A stretch of DNA of 63,080 nucleotides. Source: Planctomycetia bacterium (lineage in GTDB: Bacteria; Planctomycetota; Planctomycetia; Pirellulales; UBA1268). A program made the position numbers and the translations under genes. Shown here in pieces: positions 40,789-49,589 of this stretch (position 1 is its first letter; every line of letters begins with the position of its first letter). The notes under the pieces were generated by a model that saw only the letters and a program-made list of their open reading frames with translations, made no database searches and was not told the DNA's origin. Location of the stretch: assembly GCA_014192425.1 (NCBI GenBank), contig BJHK01000023.1, positions 1-63,080 on the forward strand, written 5' to 3'.

Positions 40789-41080
40789 GGTGATCCGCTA
40801 TCACCCGCTGTTCGAAGCGGACGTCGTCGGTGCAGCGGGCTGGTATGACGCCCGGAACCCTGAACTTGGATCCGCGTTCATCGCGCAGATTGCTCTGGCA
40901 GTTGATCAGTTGCTGCGCGATCCTGGACGGCGAACCCGTGGCGACTTCGGCGTTCGGTACTGGCCTGTATCCCGCTTTCCGTTCGTGATCTTCTACGACA
41001 TCAACGGGCAGGAAGTCCTTGTTCTCGGTGCGATGCACACGGCCCGGGAATCGCAAAAATGGCTGGCGGATCGTCGCTGA
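40781..41080 (+). CDS. ParE/RelE-superfamily toxin
   Basis: 99 residues. YHPLFEADVVGAAGWYDARN, GSAFIAQIALAVDQLLRDP, and RYWPVSRFPFVIFYDINGQE give the helix-helix-sheet order of the family. It is a homologue in pattern of the cassette I toxin (both have WYDAR/WYEAR and RFPFVI/RFPYVI). Its 3' end overlaps the convergent frameshifted gene at 40993-41909 by 88 bases. Confidence 0.82.
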   Translation: MPRVIRYHPLFEADVVGAAGWYDARNPELGSAFIAQIALAVDQLLRDPGRRTRGDFGVRYWPVSRFPFVIFYDINGQEVLVLGAMHTARESQKWLADRR

Positions 41081-41909
41081 ACGAAGTCCACGGCAAGGAG
41101 GAGTAGGCCGGTCAACGGCACCGACACAGCGATTGACCAACGCTCCTGCCCGCCGCCGACCTGATAGCCGACGTCCTCGGCCGGGCTGCCGTCCGGCTCC
41201 GGAATCAGTTGCAGGCTCTCGATGCGCGGAATCGAGATGTCTTCGCGTTCGAGCAGCGCCGACAGGGTCCGGGAGGAAATCCGTTTGAGATGAGGGAGCG
41301 CGAGCGGCGCCTTGGACGTGGCCAGGATTCGCGCGATCTCGACCGCGTCCGGCATTTCGAAGCTGGTCACGCCGCGGAGTGCGATACCGGCGGCGGTGAA
41401 GATGCGACGATCGTTCACTTCCCCATCTCCAGGCTTGCCGGGTTCCCGTGCCAGGTGCCTTTCCAGGACCGAGACCGCGCTCACCAGCCGTGCCGACGCT
41501 TGCGACAGTGGCACTGGACCGCCGATCGAGGCAAGCGTTGCCTCCACCTGCCCCATGAAGAGTTGACGACCACTGAATTTCGCCAGTGCCTCGGCTGCCG
41601 CGGAGTCGATGCTGGTCAGCCCATCGAGCACCAGCATGTCGGCCCGGGACTGTGCAAGCACCGTCGGCGCTTCGGCATCGAGCCGGGTCAGGCCTTCCAG
41701 GTACAGCCGGTCACCGAGGCCGCCGAACGTGGGGCGCCCAGCACCCGTGCCGCATCCGGGTCGAGTGATCGGATCGTCGTCGAGTCGGCAGGGGAATCGT
41801 CGGCCCCGGCCGACGGGTGGCCGAGCGGCAGCGCCGGCACGAGGAGGCCGATGAGCAGAACGCGGTAAAGGCCGCGACCGCGATAGGCCGAGCAGGTGGG
41901 TGAGAGCAT
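40993..41909 (-). pseudogene. Frameshifted secreted repeat protein
   Basis: A signal-peptide N-terminus (GLYRVLLIGLLVPALPLG) continues to RSLDPDAARVLGAP, then the frame breaks. Adding one base to the four-C run (GGGG at 41731-41734 on the + strand) restores TFGGLGDRLYLEGLTRLD, LVLDGLTSIDSAAAEALAKF and a further ~200 residues. The LxLxGLTxLxxxAAxALA pattern is a leucine-rich-like repeat found in planctomycete proteins. The 3' end runs into the toxin gene. Either a sequencing error or a genuine homopolymer frameshift explains the break; with the base restored the product is about 300 residues. Confidence 0.65.
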
Positions 41910-42168
41910 GGCGGGCTGTGGTCGTGGGTCCGGGGTCGCGTCACGGGTCGGAGTGGAGCGGTTCGACATGGTCTTCCGAGAGTGTGACCCCGGAGCCCGG
42001 GGGGTCCGAGGCCGACACGCTTTGGATGCCCGACGCGATGGTTTTGTTCCCGCTGGGGCCCGGCCGGAACAATGTTCGGATAACGCGGTATGACGATCGC
42101 CGATGGCTGCGGGGGGGCGGTCAACTGCCGCGCCGCGACTGACGCTGACAAATGGTACAACCGATGCC

Positions 42169-42987
42169 ATGTTCGCACCCCCCGATCCGCCCCCGACGCC
42201 CGTTCCGACCGGCCGTGGCCGCACCGCCGCCGAGCGGCCGGCGCGGCCCCTGTCGGTCTGGCTGGCCGGGCCGATCGGCATCGACGCCTACGCCGAGATG
42301 GCCGAGCGGCTCGCCACCGACGTCGCCGAGCCGGGAGGCCGCCCGCCGACGCTCGTGGTCTGCGAACTCGAACCGGTGATCACGGTCGGCCGGCAGGGAT
42401 CGCGGGTGGACGTGCGGCTCGCCGACGACGAACTGGTGGCCCGCCGGCTGGCGGTCCGGTTCATGGGCCGCGGCGGTGGTGCGATTCCGCATGGGCCCGG
42501 ACAGGTGTGCGCGGCGATCTTCGCCCGGCTCGACGACCTCGGCCTCTCCCCCTGCGACGTCGGCGGCTACCTCGGCCGGTTCGAGGCCGGGCTCGAGGCG
42601 GCGCTGCGGCGGCTGCGGTGCGGCACCACGCGCCGGCCGTTGATGCACGGCATCTTTGGCCGCACCGGGCTGCTTGCCGCTCTCGGCGTCGCGATCCGCG
42701 GCGGGGTCGCCCGGCATGGCGGGTTCGTGAACGTAGCCGCCGACCTCGGCCTGTGCAACCGGATCAGGAGCGTGCCCGGGGGCACTGGCCGGTCCGGTGG
42801 CGCGGGGCTGCCGACCATGGGCTCCGTCGAGGCCGACCTGCAGCGCCGCGTGCGGCTCCAGGAGGCGCGGTCGGCGGTCGTCGAGGGGATCACCGAGGCG
42901 TTCGCGTTTTCCCGGTCACATGTGCAGTCGGGCTTTCCGCCGGCGGGCGGAGTCGGGCCCGGGAGGAGGATCTGTCGTGCCAGTTGA
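42169..42987 (+). CDS. LipB-like protein lacking the catalytic Lys and Cys
   Basis: 272 residues with the octanoyltransferase fold: PTLVVCELEPVITVGRQGSR, FMGRGGGAIPHGPGQVCAAI, FGRTGLLAALGVAIR and ARHGGFVNVAADLGL. In LipB the catalytic lysine sits in K-I-(C/A)-S/A-L-G; here the segment is LLAALG, with leucine at that place. The catalytic cysteine of PCG is replaced by glycine (SVPGG, Gly204). The retained RGG and HGPGQ octanoyl-binding elements suggest ligand binding without transfer. It overlaps lipA by 11 bases. Alternatives: a cysteine shift (LGLCNRI) or a partner-dependent transferase. Confidence 0.75.
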   Translation: MFAPPDPPPTPVPTGRGRTAAERPARPLSVWLAGPIGIDAYAEMAERLATDVAEPGGRPPTLVVCELEPVITVGRQGSRVDVRLADDELVARRLAVRFMGRGGGAIPHGPGQVCAAIFARLDDLGLSPCDVGGYLGRFEAGLEAALRRLRCGTTRRPLMHGIFGRTGLLAALGVAIRGGVARHGGFVNVAADLGLCNRIRSVPGGTGRSGGAGLPTMGSVEADLQRRVRLQEARSAVVEGITEAFAFSRSHVQSGFPPAGGVGPGRRICRAS

Positions 42988-43963
42988 TGCGTCCCGCGAG
43001 TCGCTCGCGCTGCCGATTCTCGCCGCGCCTCCGGCGGCGCCGGCCTGCGGTCCGGTCGCGCCGCCGGCATCCCGACGGCTGCCCCCCTGGCTGCGGCAGA
43101 ACCTCGGACCCGGAGGCGGCCACGCTGAGACGGCGCACCTCATCGCCGAACTCGGCCTCGAGACGGTCTGCTCGTCCGCCAAGTGCCCCAACCGGCTGGA
43201 ATGCTGGTCGGCGCGGACGGCCACGTTCATGATTCTCGGCAACGTCTGCACGCGGCCCTGCGGGTTCTGCTCGGTGCCCAAGGGCAAGACGGAGGACCTG
43301 GAACAGGACGAGCCGGAGCGGGTCGCCGAGGCGGCCCGCAGGCTCGACCTCAAGCACGTGGTGATCACGAGCGTGACCCGCGACGACCTGCCCGACGGCG
43401 GCGCCGAGCACTTTCGGCGGACCGTGGCCGCGGTCCGGCAGGCGACCGGGGCGGCGATCGAGGTGCTGGTGCCGGACTTCATCGGCAAGCCGGGGGCGCT
43501 GGAGCAGCTCATGGAGGCCCGGCCCGACGTCTTCAACCACAACACCGAGACCGTGCCCCGGCTCTACCGGCGGGTCCGCGGCCGGAAGAGCGTCTACGCC
43601 TGGACGCTCGAGCTGCTTGCCGACGCCAAGCGGCTCATGCCCGAGGTGAAGACGAAGAGCGGCCTGATGCTCGGCCTCGGGGAGACGCGGGACGAACTCC
43701 TCGACGTGTTCGCCGACCTCCTCGACCACGGCGTCGATTTTCTCACGCTCGGGCAGTACCTGCAGCCCACGGCCGATTCGCTGCCGGTGGACCGCTACGT
43801 GCCCCCCGAGGAGTTCGCCGCGCTCGGCGAGCAGGCCCGGCGCATGGGATTCAAGAAGGTGGCCAGCGGCCCGCTCGTGCGCTCGAGCTACCATGCCCGC
43901 GACATGGCCGAGGACGAAGCCGGCGTCATGGTCCACGCCCCGGCCGCATCCTCCGGCCGCTGA
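42977..43963 (+). CDS. lipA: Lipoyl synthase
   Basis: 328 residues. Radical SAM enzyme inserting two sulfurs into octanoyl groups on lipoyl domains. Both clusters are intact: the auxiliary-cluster motif CSSAKCPNRLEC and the radical SAM motif CTRPCGFC, plus HVVITSVTRDDLPDGGAEHF and the final RSSYHA serine motif (VRSSYHARDMAEDE). The GTG start at 42977 follows GGGAGGAGG and lies inside the LipB-like gene, implying coupling. Confidence 0.94.
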   Translation: MPVDASRESLALPILAAPPAAPACGPVAPPASRRLPPWLRQNLGPGGGHAETAHLIAELGLETVCSSAKCPNRLECWSARTATFMILGNVCTRPCGFCSVPKGKTEDLEQDEPERVAEAARRLDLKHVVITSVTRDDLPDGGAEHFRRTVAAVRQATGAAIEVLVPDFIGKPGALEQLMEARPDVFNHNTETVPRLYRRVRGRKSVYAWTLELLADAKRLMPEVKTKSGLMLGLGETRDELLDVFADLLDHGVDFLTLGQYLQPTADSLPVDRYVPPEEFAALGEQARRMGFKKVASGPLVRSSYHARDMAEDEAGVMVHAPAASSGR

Positions 43964-44013
43964 CGGGCCGGCGGTAGTCGTCAGGGCAGCAGCGGTGCCG
44001 CCGTCGAGTCGGA

Positions 44014-46128
44014 TCAGTCGAGTTCGAGTTGCTGGAGGAAGTCGTCGAGCTCGCGGCGGGCCGCCTGCTCCTTCTGGATGAGCGCCGTGATCTCCTTCCG
44101 CAGCACGTCCACCCGGTCCTCCTGCTCCGTCATCTTGCGGACGTACTTGAGATACAGGTCGTTGGTCCGGTCCAGGTTCGCCATGTTCTGCCGGAGCCGG
44201 TTCTGCTCCTGCTCCACCACCTGGATCTCCCGCTCCTTCTCCTGCTTCGTCCGCACGATCTCCTCGATCGCACGCTTCTTCGCCAGCACCTGTCCGAGCG
44301 CGTCCTTGATCCGCTGGCTCGGCACCTTGCTCTGCACGAAGATTCCGATCTGCCCGGCGTCGATGTTGGAAAGCGCGATCCGCTGCTCACCCGGCTGCTC
44401 CTCCACCACCTCCAAGGTCGCCGGCTTCCCCGGCTCCGCCAGCACCGCGAACCGGTAGCGATCGCGGGTCGTCTCCGCCGTCTTCTCCGGCGCCACGAGC
44501 TTCCAGTTGCCCCCGTCACGCGGATGCTCCACCAGCATCTTCACCGGCTTCGATCCCGAGTTCTTGATCTCGAACACCTTCTTGCGGGTCGCCTTCCTGG
44601 TGACGACCAGCGTCCCCTTGACGATCTTCACCGCCAGCATCTCGTCGGCCTGCGACTGGTTCCGCGGGTTCACCTCCACGTCGAGGTCGATCGCGTAACT
44701 CAAGAGCCGCTCGCTGCCGGGCGCCATGTCCTCGATCCGCGCGTCGCCCGCGTAGCCCCCTGCCTCGAACACCGTCAGCGGGCCCTGCATCAGGTTCAGC
44801 TTCGTCGAGTTCACCAGCCGCAGCCCGGCCAGCGGGTGCTTTGCCAGCACCCGCTCGTCGTAGATCGCCACCTTCTCCACCTCTACCGTTTCCGCCACGA
44901 TCGGCAGCATCGCCGACCGCTGCCGGTCGATCGTCACCGGCTGCTCGATCTCGTAGCGGAACAGTTCGCCGAGGTTCTCGCCGGCCGCAAGGCTGCGGAT
45001 CCCCTGCGCGGCGGTGAACATCTGCTTCGCCGCCTCCTGCAAAGATTCTGCCTCGCCCGCGGCCGCCCGCGGGGTAGCGATTGCAGCGGCCGTAGCGTCC
45101 TTGGCCCGTTCGAGACGCTTTGCATTGGGGAGGACACCGTCCCCGTCGCCTTCTCCCCGGGCCCGTCTGAATTTCTCTTCCGCGGCCGCCAGATCCTGCC
45201 CGTAGACCTGCGGCAGGAGCGACGCATACAGCTCCGGCACGACCTGCGGCCGCGGCACGTACAGCGGCTGGTAGAGGTCCATCGTGAACGAGATCGGCCG
45301 GCCGCTCACCAGCGACATCCGCACGTCCTTCCAGTCCCTGTCCGTCGTGTTCTCCACGATCGCCCAGCCCTGGAGCCGGGCCTTTGTCCGCTGCTCACCA
45401 GCCGCCGGCTCGTCGAGCACCAGCCGGTAGCTCGTCTTCCAGAGCGGCGACTCCTGCACGTAGCCCACCCGCACGTTCCGCTCTCCCTTCCCCGTGAATT
45501 GCAGCACCACCGACTTCTTGTCGTTGTCGTGCCCCAGCGCCAGCACCGCAAGCGCCTTTTCGAGCTCCCCCTGCAGACGCTTGTCCACGAGCCGGATCTC
45601 GGTGATCGCGTCGAGGGCAAGCGTCCGCAGACCGCCGGCCGTGAGCAGAATCAAAAACTCCTTCTCGACCGTCTGCTTCTCGCCCGCGGGGATCGTGCGC
45701 CGCTCCACCCCCACGATCGTCCCTGCCACCCGGTTGGCGGCGTCGAGTTCCACCTTCTCCCCGCGCAGCCGGCCGATGATCTGTCCGAGGGACGGATTGT
45801 CGGTGAGGTTGACGGCGAACGTCCCCAGCGTCTTCGTGATCGGATCGCGGGAGGCGTAGCTCACCGTCGAGACGCTCCCGCCGTCGAGATCCTCCAGCAC
45901 CATGCTCTTGAGCAGGTCGTTGACGTCGGCCGCGGGAAACTTCATCTCCACCGTCGCGTCGTCGGTCAACTTCCCCGTGTGCTGGAAGAAGCCGACGCCC
46001 GACGTGAACAGCACCACCCGGTCCAGCGGCAGCCGGTCGGCACCCGGCTGCGGATCGGCGGCCAGGCTGAGGCTGCACGCCAGCGCCAGGCTGACGGCGA
46101 GGATGCAGAACGAAGCGGACGACATCAT
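44014..46128 (-). CDS. DUF4139-domain secreted protein
   Basis: 704 residues. Signal peptide (SFCILAVSLALACSLSLAA), then RVVLFTSGVGFFQHTGKLTD, SPLWKTSYRLVLDEPAAG and LQGWAIVENTTDRDWKDVRM, the recognisable start of DUF4139. A central insert and a beta-rich part follow, and the last ~120 residues form a coiled coil (RTKQEKEREIQVVEQEQNRL). The family includes mucoidy-inhibitor A-like proteins; the biochemical role is unknown. Two adjacent ATGs (46128, 46125) are possible starts. Confidence 0.8.
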   Translation of the reverse strand: MMSSASFCILAVSLALACSLSLAADPQPGADRLPLDRVVLFTSGVGFFQHTGKLTDDATVEMKFPAADVNDLLKSMVLEDLDGGSVSTVSYASRDPITKTLGTFAVNLTDNPSLGQIIGRLRGEKVELDAANRVAGTIVGVERRTIPAGEKQTVEKEFLILLTAGGLRTLALDAITEIRLVDKRLQGELEKALAVLALGHDNDKKSVVLQFTGKGERNVRVGYVQESPLWKTSYRLVLDEPAAGEQRTKARLQGWAIVENTTDRDWKDVRMSLVSGRPISFTMDLYQPLYVPRPQVVPELYASLLPQVYGQDLAAAEEKFRRARGEGDGDGVLPNAKRLERAKDATAAAIATPRAAAGEAESLQEAAKQMFTAAQGIRSLAAGENLGELFRYEIEQPVTIDRQRSAMLPIVAETVEVEKVAIYDERVLAKHPLAGLRLVNSTKLNLMQGPLTVFEAGGYAGDARIEDMAPGSERLLSYAIDLDVEVNPRNQSQADEMLAVKIVKGTLVVTRKATRKKVFEIKNSGSKPVKMLVEHPRDGGNWKLVAPEKTAETTRDRYRFAVLAEPGKPATLEVVEEQPGEQRIALSNIDAGQIGIFVQSKVPSQRIKDALGQVLAKKRAIEEIVRTKQEKEREIQVVEQEQNRLRQNMANLDRTNDLYLKYVRKMTEQEDRVDVLRKEITALIQKEQAARRELDDFLQQLELD

Positions 46129-46622
46129 GAAACTCCTCGGAAGGGGACGGGCAGGCAATGCGACCCTCGGTCGGTTAGACGACCGGGGCCGGAAAAAGGT
46201 TCCCGGGGCGGGACGGGCGGGTTTTTGCCGCACGAATCGCGGGGCACGGGAACTGTCCCGGGGCGACCTTGGCCGCAGGCCACGGCCGCCCGGCTGCGAC
46301 CGGCTGTGGCGGAAGCGGCAGCACGAACAATCGACTGCCGGTCGGTCCTGCCCCACACGGCGCCGTCGCGGTCGCCGGCCGAGTTGCGGTAGTGGCCGGT
46401 GCCCCCGGCGACGCGGAGTGCGTCGTGGACGCGGACCGCCATCGTTCCCTCCTTCGTCGCGCCGAAGATCAGCGGCCCGTTGCTGGCCGTGAACGTGATC
46501 GTGTGGTCGACGACCCGGTCCTCTTTTCGCTCCAGCGATACCCGCCGATCATGGCCGCAGGCTGGACTGCAGGGTGATGCGACGACGAGGAGCATGCAGA
46601 GCATCACATGTCCGAACCGCAT
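46125..46622 (-). pseudogene. Remnant of a DUF6807 (PmoA-like) gene
   Basis: A signal-peptide start (MRFGHVMLCMLLVVASPC) is joined to TFTASNGPLIFGATKEGTMA and VRVHDALRVAGGTGHYRNSA, GDRDGAVWGR, which match the middle of DUF6807 proteins (FG-DTKEG--A-RV-DS-RV ... GHY-NS-G ... WG). The first ~100 residues normally between these parts are missing, and after WGRTDRQSIV the sequence becomes basic, unrelated and runs to the DUF4139 start. It is read as a decayed internal-deletion remnant. Confidence 0.55.
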
Positions 46623-46633
46623 GCCAAGTCCTT

Positions 46634-47281
46634 TCAGGGGGCGAGACGCTCGACCCTCCACGGGCCGGCACCCTCGCGGCTGAACCGAATCCGGTCGTGA
46701 AGCCGGCTCGGCCGGCCCTGCCAGAACTCGATCCGCTCTGGCGTCAGCCGGTAGCCGCCCCAGTGGTCGGGCCGAGGGATCGCCGTGTCGTCGGGGTGCG
46801 CCGCACGGAACCGTTCGTAGAGCTCCTCGAGTGCGGCCCGGTCGTGGATCACGGCGCTCTGCGGCGAGCTCCAGGCGCCGATTCGCGAGCCGCTCGGCCG
46901 GCTCTGGAAATAGGCGTCGGACTCGGACGGGGTCGTCCGCTCCACCCGTCCCTCGATCCGCACCTGGCGCTCGAGCGCGGTCCAGTGGAAGACGACCGCG
47001 GCATGGGGGTTGGCCTCGAGTTCCGCGCCCTTGCGGCTGGTGTAGTTGGTGAAGAAGGAGAAGCCGCGGTCGTCGAAGCCGCGCAGGAGCACGATCCGGG
47101 CCGAAGGCCGTCCGTCGGGAGTGGCCGTGGCGAGCGTCATCGCCTCGGGCTCGGACAGGCCCGCCGCCACGGCGTCGTCGTACCAGGCGGCGAACTGTGC
47201 GATCGGGTCGCGGGCGACCGTCGCCTCGTCGAGCGCGGCCTGCTCGTATTCCTTGCGGGCGTGCGTGGTTCTCGTGTCCAT
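46634..47281 (-). CDS. pdxH: Pyridoxamine 5'-phosphate oxidase
   Basis: 215 residues. FMN enzyme oxidising pyridoxine/pyridoxamine phosphate to PLP. Motifs: [64 protein letters not shown], and the C-terminal [11 protein letters not shown] and [11 protein letters not shown]. Stand-alone; the DUF6807 remnant follows on the same strand 11 bases later. Confidence 0.92.
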   Translation of the reverse strand: MDTRTTHARKEYEQAALDEATVARDPIAQFAAWYDDAVAAGLSEPEAMTLATATPDGRPSARIVLLRGFDDRGFSFFTNYTSRKGAELEANPHAAVVFHWTALERQVRIEGRVERTTPSESDAYFQSRPSGSRIGAWSSPQSAVIHDRAALEELYERFRAAHPDDTAIPRPDHWGGYRLTPERIEFWQGRPSRLHDRIRFSREGAGPWRVERLAP

Positions 47282-47437
47282 GAAACTCCTGTCGAAGCGG
47301 CGGGCGCACTGCAACTGTTCCGCGGCCCGTGGAGCGTCGGGACTGCCCGTGCCCCGGCGCCGGAGGAGCGCTCCGGCCAACGATGGGCCGGCGCACGGGG
47401 CCGTATCGCCCGGCGGGGCCGAGGCGCAGCCGACAGC

Positions 47438-47944
47438 CTACCGTTTCCCAGCGCTCTTCGTGGCGGAGCCGGTGGTGCGGCCACTGGAGTCGCGGAACGT
47501 GGTCCGCGGACCCGACTCGCGGACGCTGCCCGTCGTCCGGCCGCTCGGGTCGCGGAGCTGCGTCCCGGAGCCGGCCGGCGCGGCGGACGCGGTCGTCCGG
47601 CCGCTGGAATCGCGGAACGTCGTCCGGTTGCCCTGGTTCACGGCCGAGCCGGTCGTCCGGCCCGACGAGTCGCGAAACGTCGTCCGGTTGCCGTTTTGGG
47701 CCGCCGTGCCGACGACGCGGCCGCCGGAGTCACGAAACGTCGTCCGGCCCCCCTGGGTGGTGGCGGAGCCTGTCATCCGGCCACTGGGGTCGCGGATCGT
47801 CGCCCGCTCCCCGTCGCGGGCCTCCGTGCCGAGCACCTGCATCGACTGCGACGGCCGGCGCGGCTCGTCGGCCGAGGTCCACGCTGCGGCAGCGATCGCT
47901 TCGAGAGCGATGGCAATCACGAGGCCGCGTCGGATGCGGATCAT
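47438..47944 (-). CDS. Secreted 20-residue tandem-repeat protein
   Basis: 168 residues. Signal peptide (RGLVIAIALEAIAAAAWTSA), then about six tandem 20-residue units of the form DSSGRTTGSA-xxxGxRTTFR, ending SAGKR. Repeats are 60 bases at the DNA level and diverged from one another, so unequal crossing-over could change copy number. The repeat resembles short beta-hairpin repeats such as RHS/YD-like or cell-surface stalks only loosely; function unknown. Confidence 0.7.
   Translation of the reverse strand: MIRIRRGLVIAIALEAIAAAAWTSADEPRRPSQSMQVLGTEARDGERATIRDPSGRMTGSATTQGGRTTFRDSGGRVVGTAAQNGNRTTFRDSSGRTTGSAVNQGNRTTFRDSSGRTTASAAPAGSGTQLRDPSGRTTGSVRESGPRTTFRDSSGRTTGSATKSAGKR
47440..47800 (-). 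repeat. Imperfect 60-bp tandem repeat within a coding region
   Basis: Six units, most clearly seen as repeated GAATCGCGGAACGTCGT / GAGTCGCGAAACGTCGT blocks on the + strand with GGTCGTCCGG between them. Encodes the 20-residue protein repeat. Confidence 0.65.
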
Positions 47945-48065
47945 GTTCGTTGCTCCGGGAACAGTCAGGGGGATCGGAACCGCCTCCTGCACCCCCAATG
48001 ATACGGGGCCGACCCCGCCCGCATCCAGACCCGGTTTTCCGGGGAGTAACCCGGACCGGGCCACG

Positions 48066-48893
48066 TCAGCCGCCGCGCAGTGCCATCCGGCCGAGGATGC
48101 CGCGGACCACCACCCGGAGCAGCGAGTCCGACGTGTAGTCGGCCGCCGCCACGTAATCGACCCGGTCCTCGGCGATGAGGCGTTCGAGACGGCCCTGCGA
48201 CTTCCGCTGCTCGAACAGCTCCGGGTCGAACACGGCGACCGCCTGACCTCCCTTTTGGCGCACCATCTTCATCGAGGGGATGTCGGTGTCGCCATCGCCG
48301 AGGAACACCATGCGCTCGAAGGGGATCGGTCGCTGTCGCTGTGGCTGCCAGGCGTTGATCGCCGAGTTGTCCCAGACGTTGTCGATCCCCTTGTTGATGC
48401 GGAACAGGAACTGCGTCTTGTTGGTGTAGTTGATGGCGCTCGACGGCCACTTGGCCTGGCCGGCGGCGTCGTAGGCGTAGGCCGAGGCGAAGACCTTGCG
48501 AAACCGCGGGTAGACCCGGCAGCCCTCGATGAACTCGAGGATCCCGGAGGAGATCACGTAGTGCTCGACGGCGAGGTTCTTGTCGCGACCGTAGGCGTCG
48601 ATCTCGGCGAACCAGTCCTCGACGCCGGCGAACAGGGGCACGCTCCGGCCGTGCTCCTGGAGCAGACTCCGGGTCACCGGCACGCCGCGGGCCCGGGCGA
48701 CCTCCAGCATGCGGTGCATGTAGGCGAGGATCTCGCAGCCGTCCTGGGCCTTCGCCTCTTCCTTGACCGCCTGCCAGAAGCCGTCGGGATCGTCGATGCC
48801 GAGGGCCGGGAGGAACGTGTGCTCGGGGAGGTTGCGCGGCGCCAGCGTGCCGTCGAAGTCGTAGACGATCGCGGTGCGGAGCGGCGCGGGCAT
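48066..48893 (-). CDS. HAD-superfamily phosphatase
   Basis: 275 residues. Motif I IVYDFDGTLAPRNLPEH (DxDGT nucleophile), motif II YVISSGILEFI, and motif IV MVFLGDGDTDIPSMKMVRQ (GDGxxD) identify a HAD phosphatase with a C1 cap. Substrate is not evident; SerB-like enzymes are the closest in motif layout. Stand-alone on its strand. Confidence 0.85.
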   Translation of the reverse strand: MPAPLRTAIVYDFDGTLAPRNLPEHTFLPALGIDDPDGFWQAVKEEAKAQDGCEILAYMHRMLEVARARGVPVTRSLLQEHGRSVPLFAGVEDWFAEIDAYGRDKNLAVEHYVISSGILEFIEGCRVYPRFRKVFASAYAYDAAGQAKWPSSAINYTNKTQFLFRINKGIDNVWDNSAINAWQPQRQRPIPFERMVFLGDGDTDIPSMKMVRQKGGQAVAVFDPELFEQRKSQGRLERLIAEDRVDYVAAADYTSDSLLRVVVRGILGRMALRGG

Positions 48894-49029
48894 GGGAGGG
48901 GATCGCGGGCGTACGACGGGCGTTGGCGGTTCGAGTATCGCCGTGGGCCGGGGGGACGAAAAGACCGGCCGAGGGAGTCCGCCACTCCCCCGGCCGGCTT
49001 CGATCGCGTCAGGCTCCGGGCCGCGCCGC

Positions 49030-49317
49030 TCAGGCCGTCGCGGGCTTCTTCAGGAAGCTGACGATCAGGGGGAGGAGGGCCCCGACGATCGCCGACAGGG
49101 CACCGGTGCCGAACGTGCTGTCGGCGCCGCCGACGAACTGGGCGACCGCTGGGACGAGCATCGGCAGCACCTTGCCGCCGAGCCCGCCGCCGACGAGGCC
49201 GAGGACGGTGTTGAGCATCGGGCCGAGGTTCCGGTTCTTGAACAGCACGCCGAACAGGTTGCCGCCGATGCTGCCGGCGATGAGGCTCACGATCCAACTG
49301 ATGATCTGGGTGTCCAT
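49030..49317 (-). CDS. Small glycine-rich membrane protein
   Basis: 95 residues with three hydrophobic glycine-rich stretches (ISWIVSLIAGSIGGNLFGVL, NTVLGLVGGGLGGKVLPMLV, ALSAIVGALLPLIVSFL) and a short KKPATA tail. The GxxxG-rich helices resemble small membrane-protein families without known function. Start ATG at 49317. Confidence 0.65.
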   Translation of the reverse strand: MDTQIISWIVSLIAGSIGGNLFGVLFKNRNLGPMLNTVLGLVGGGLGGKVLPMLVPAVAQFVGGADSTFGTGALSAIVGALLPLIVSFLKKPATA

Positions 49318-49589
49318 TGTGTTTCTGGCTTTCTCGTTTGAAGAACGTCACGTCTGTCACCGGGGCCTCCGCCGGACCCGGCTGTCGAAGAGTGAGTTGC
49401 CGCCGGGGCGGCCCGTGTCACACCGGGCAGAGAAATTTTTTCGCCGCACCGCCGGCGCCGTTCCGGTCGTGACGATGGCAGCGGTGGTGCGGGGGAGACG
49501 ACCTGCCGCCGGTTGGAGGCAGGCGGGTCGCCCTGGAGGACCTGCCCCATCCGGTCGTTCTGCTCGGCTCGCGGCCGCAGGCGTCCGCC
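49318..49589. other. Intergenic region without recognised features
   Basis: No convincing gene, RNA or repeat was seen. Open frames here have no domain pattern. A run of T (AATTTTTTCG at about 49435) stands out in GC-rich context. Confidence 0.4.
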
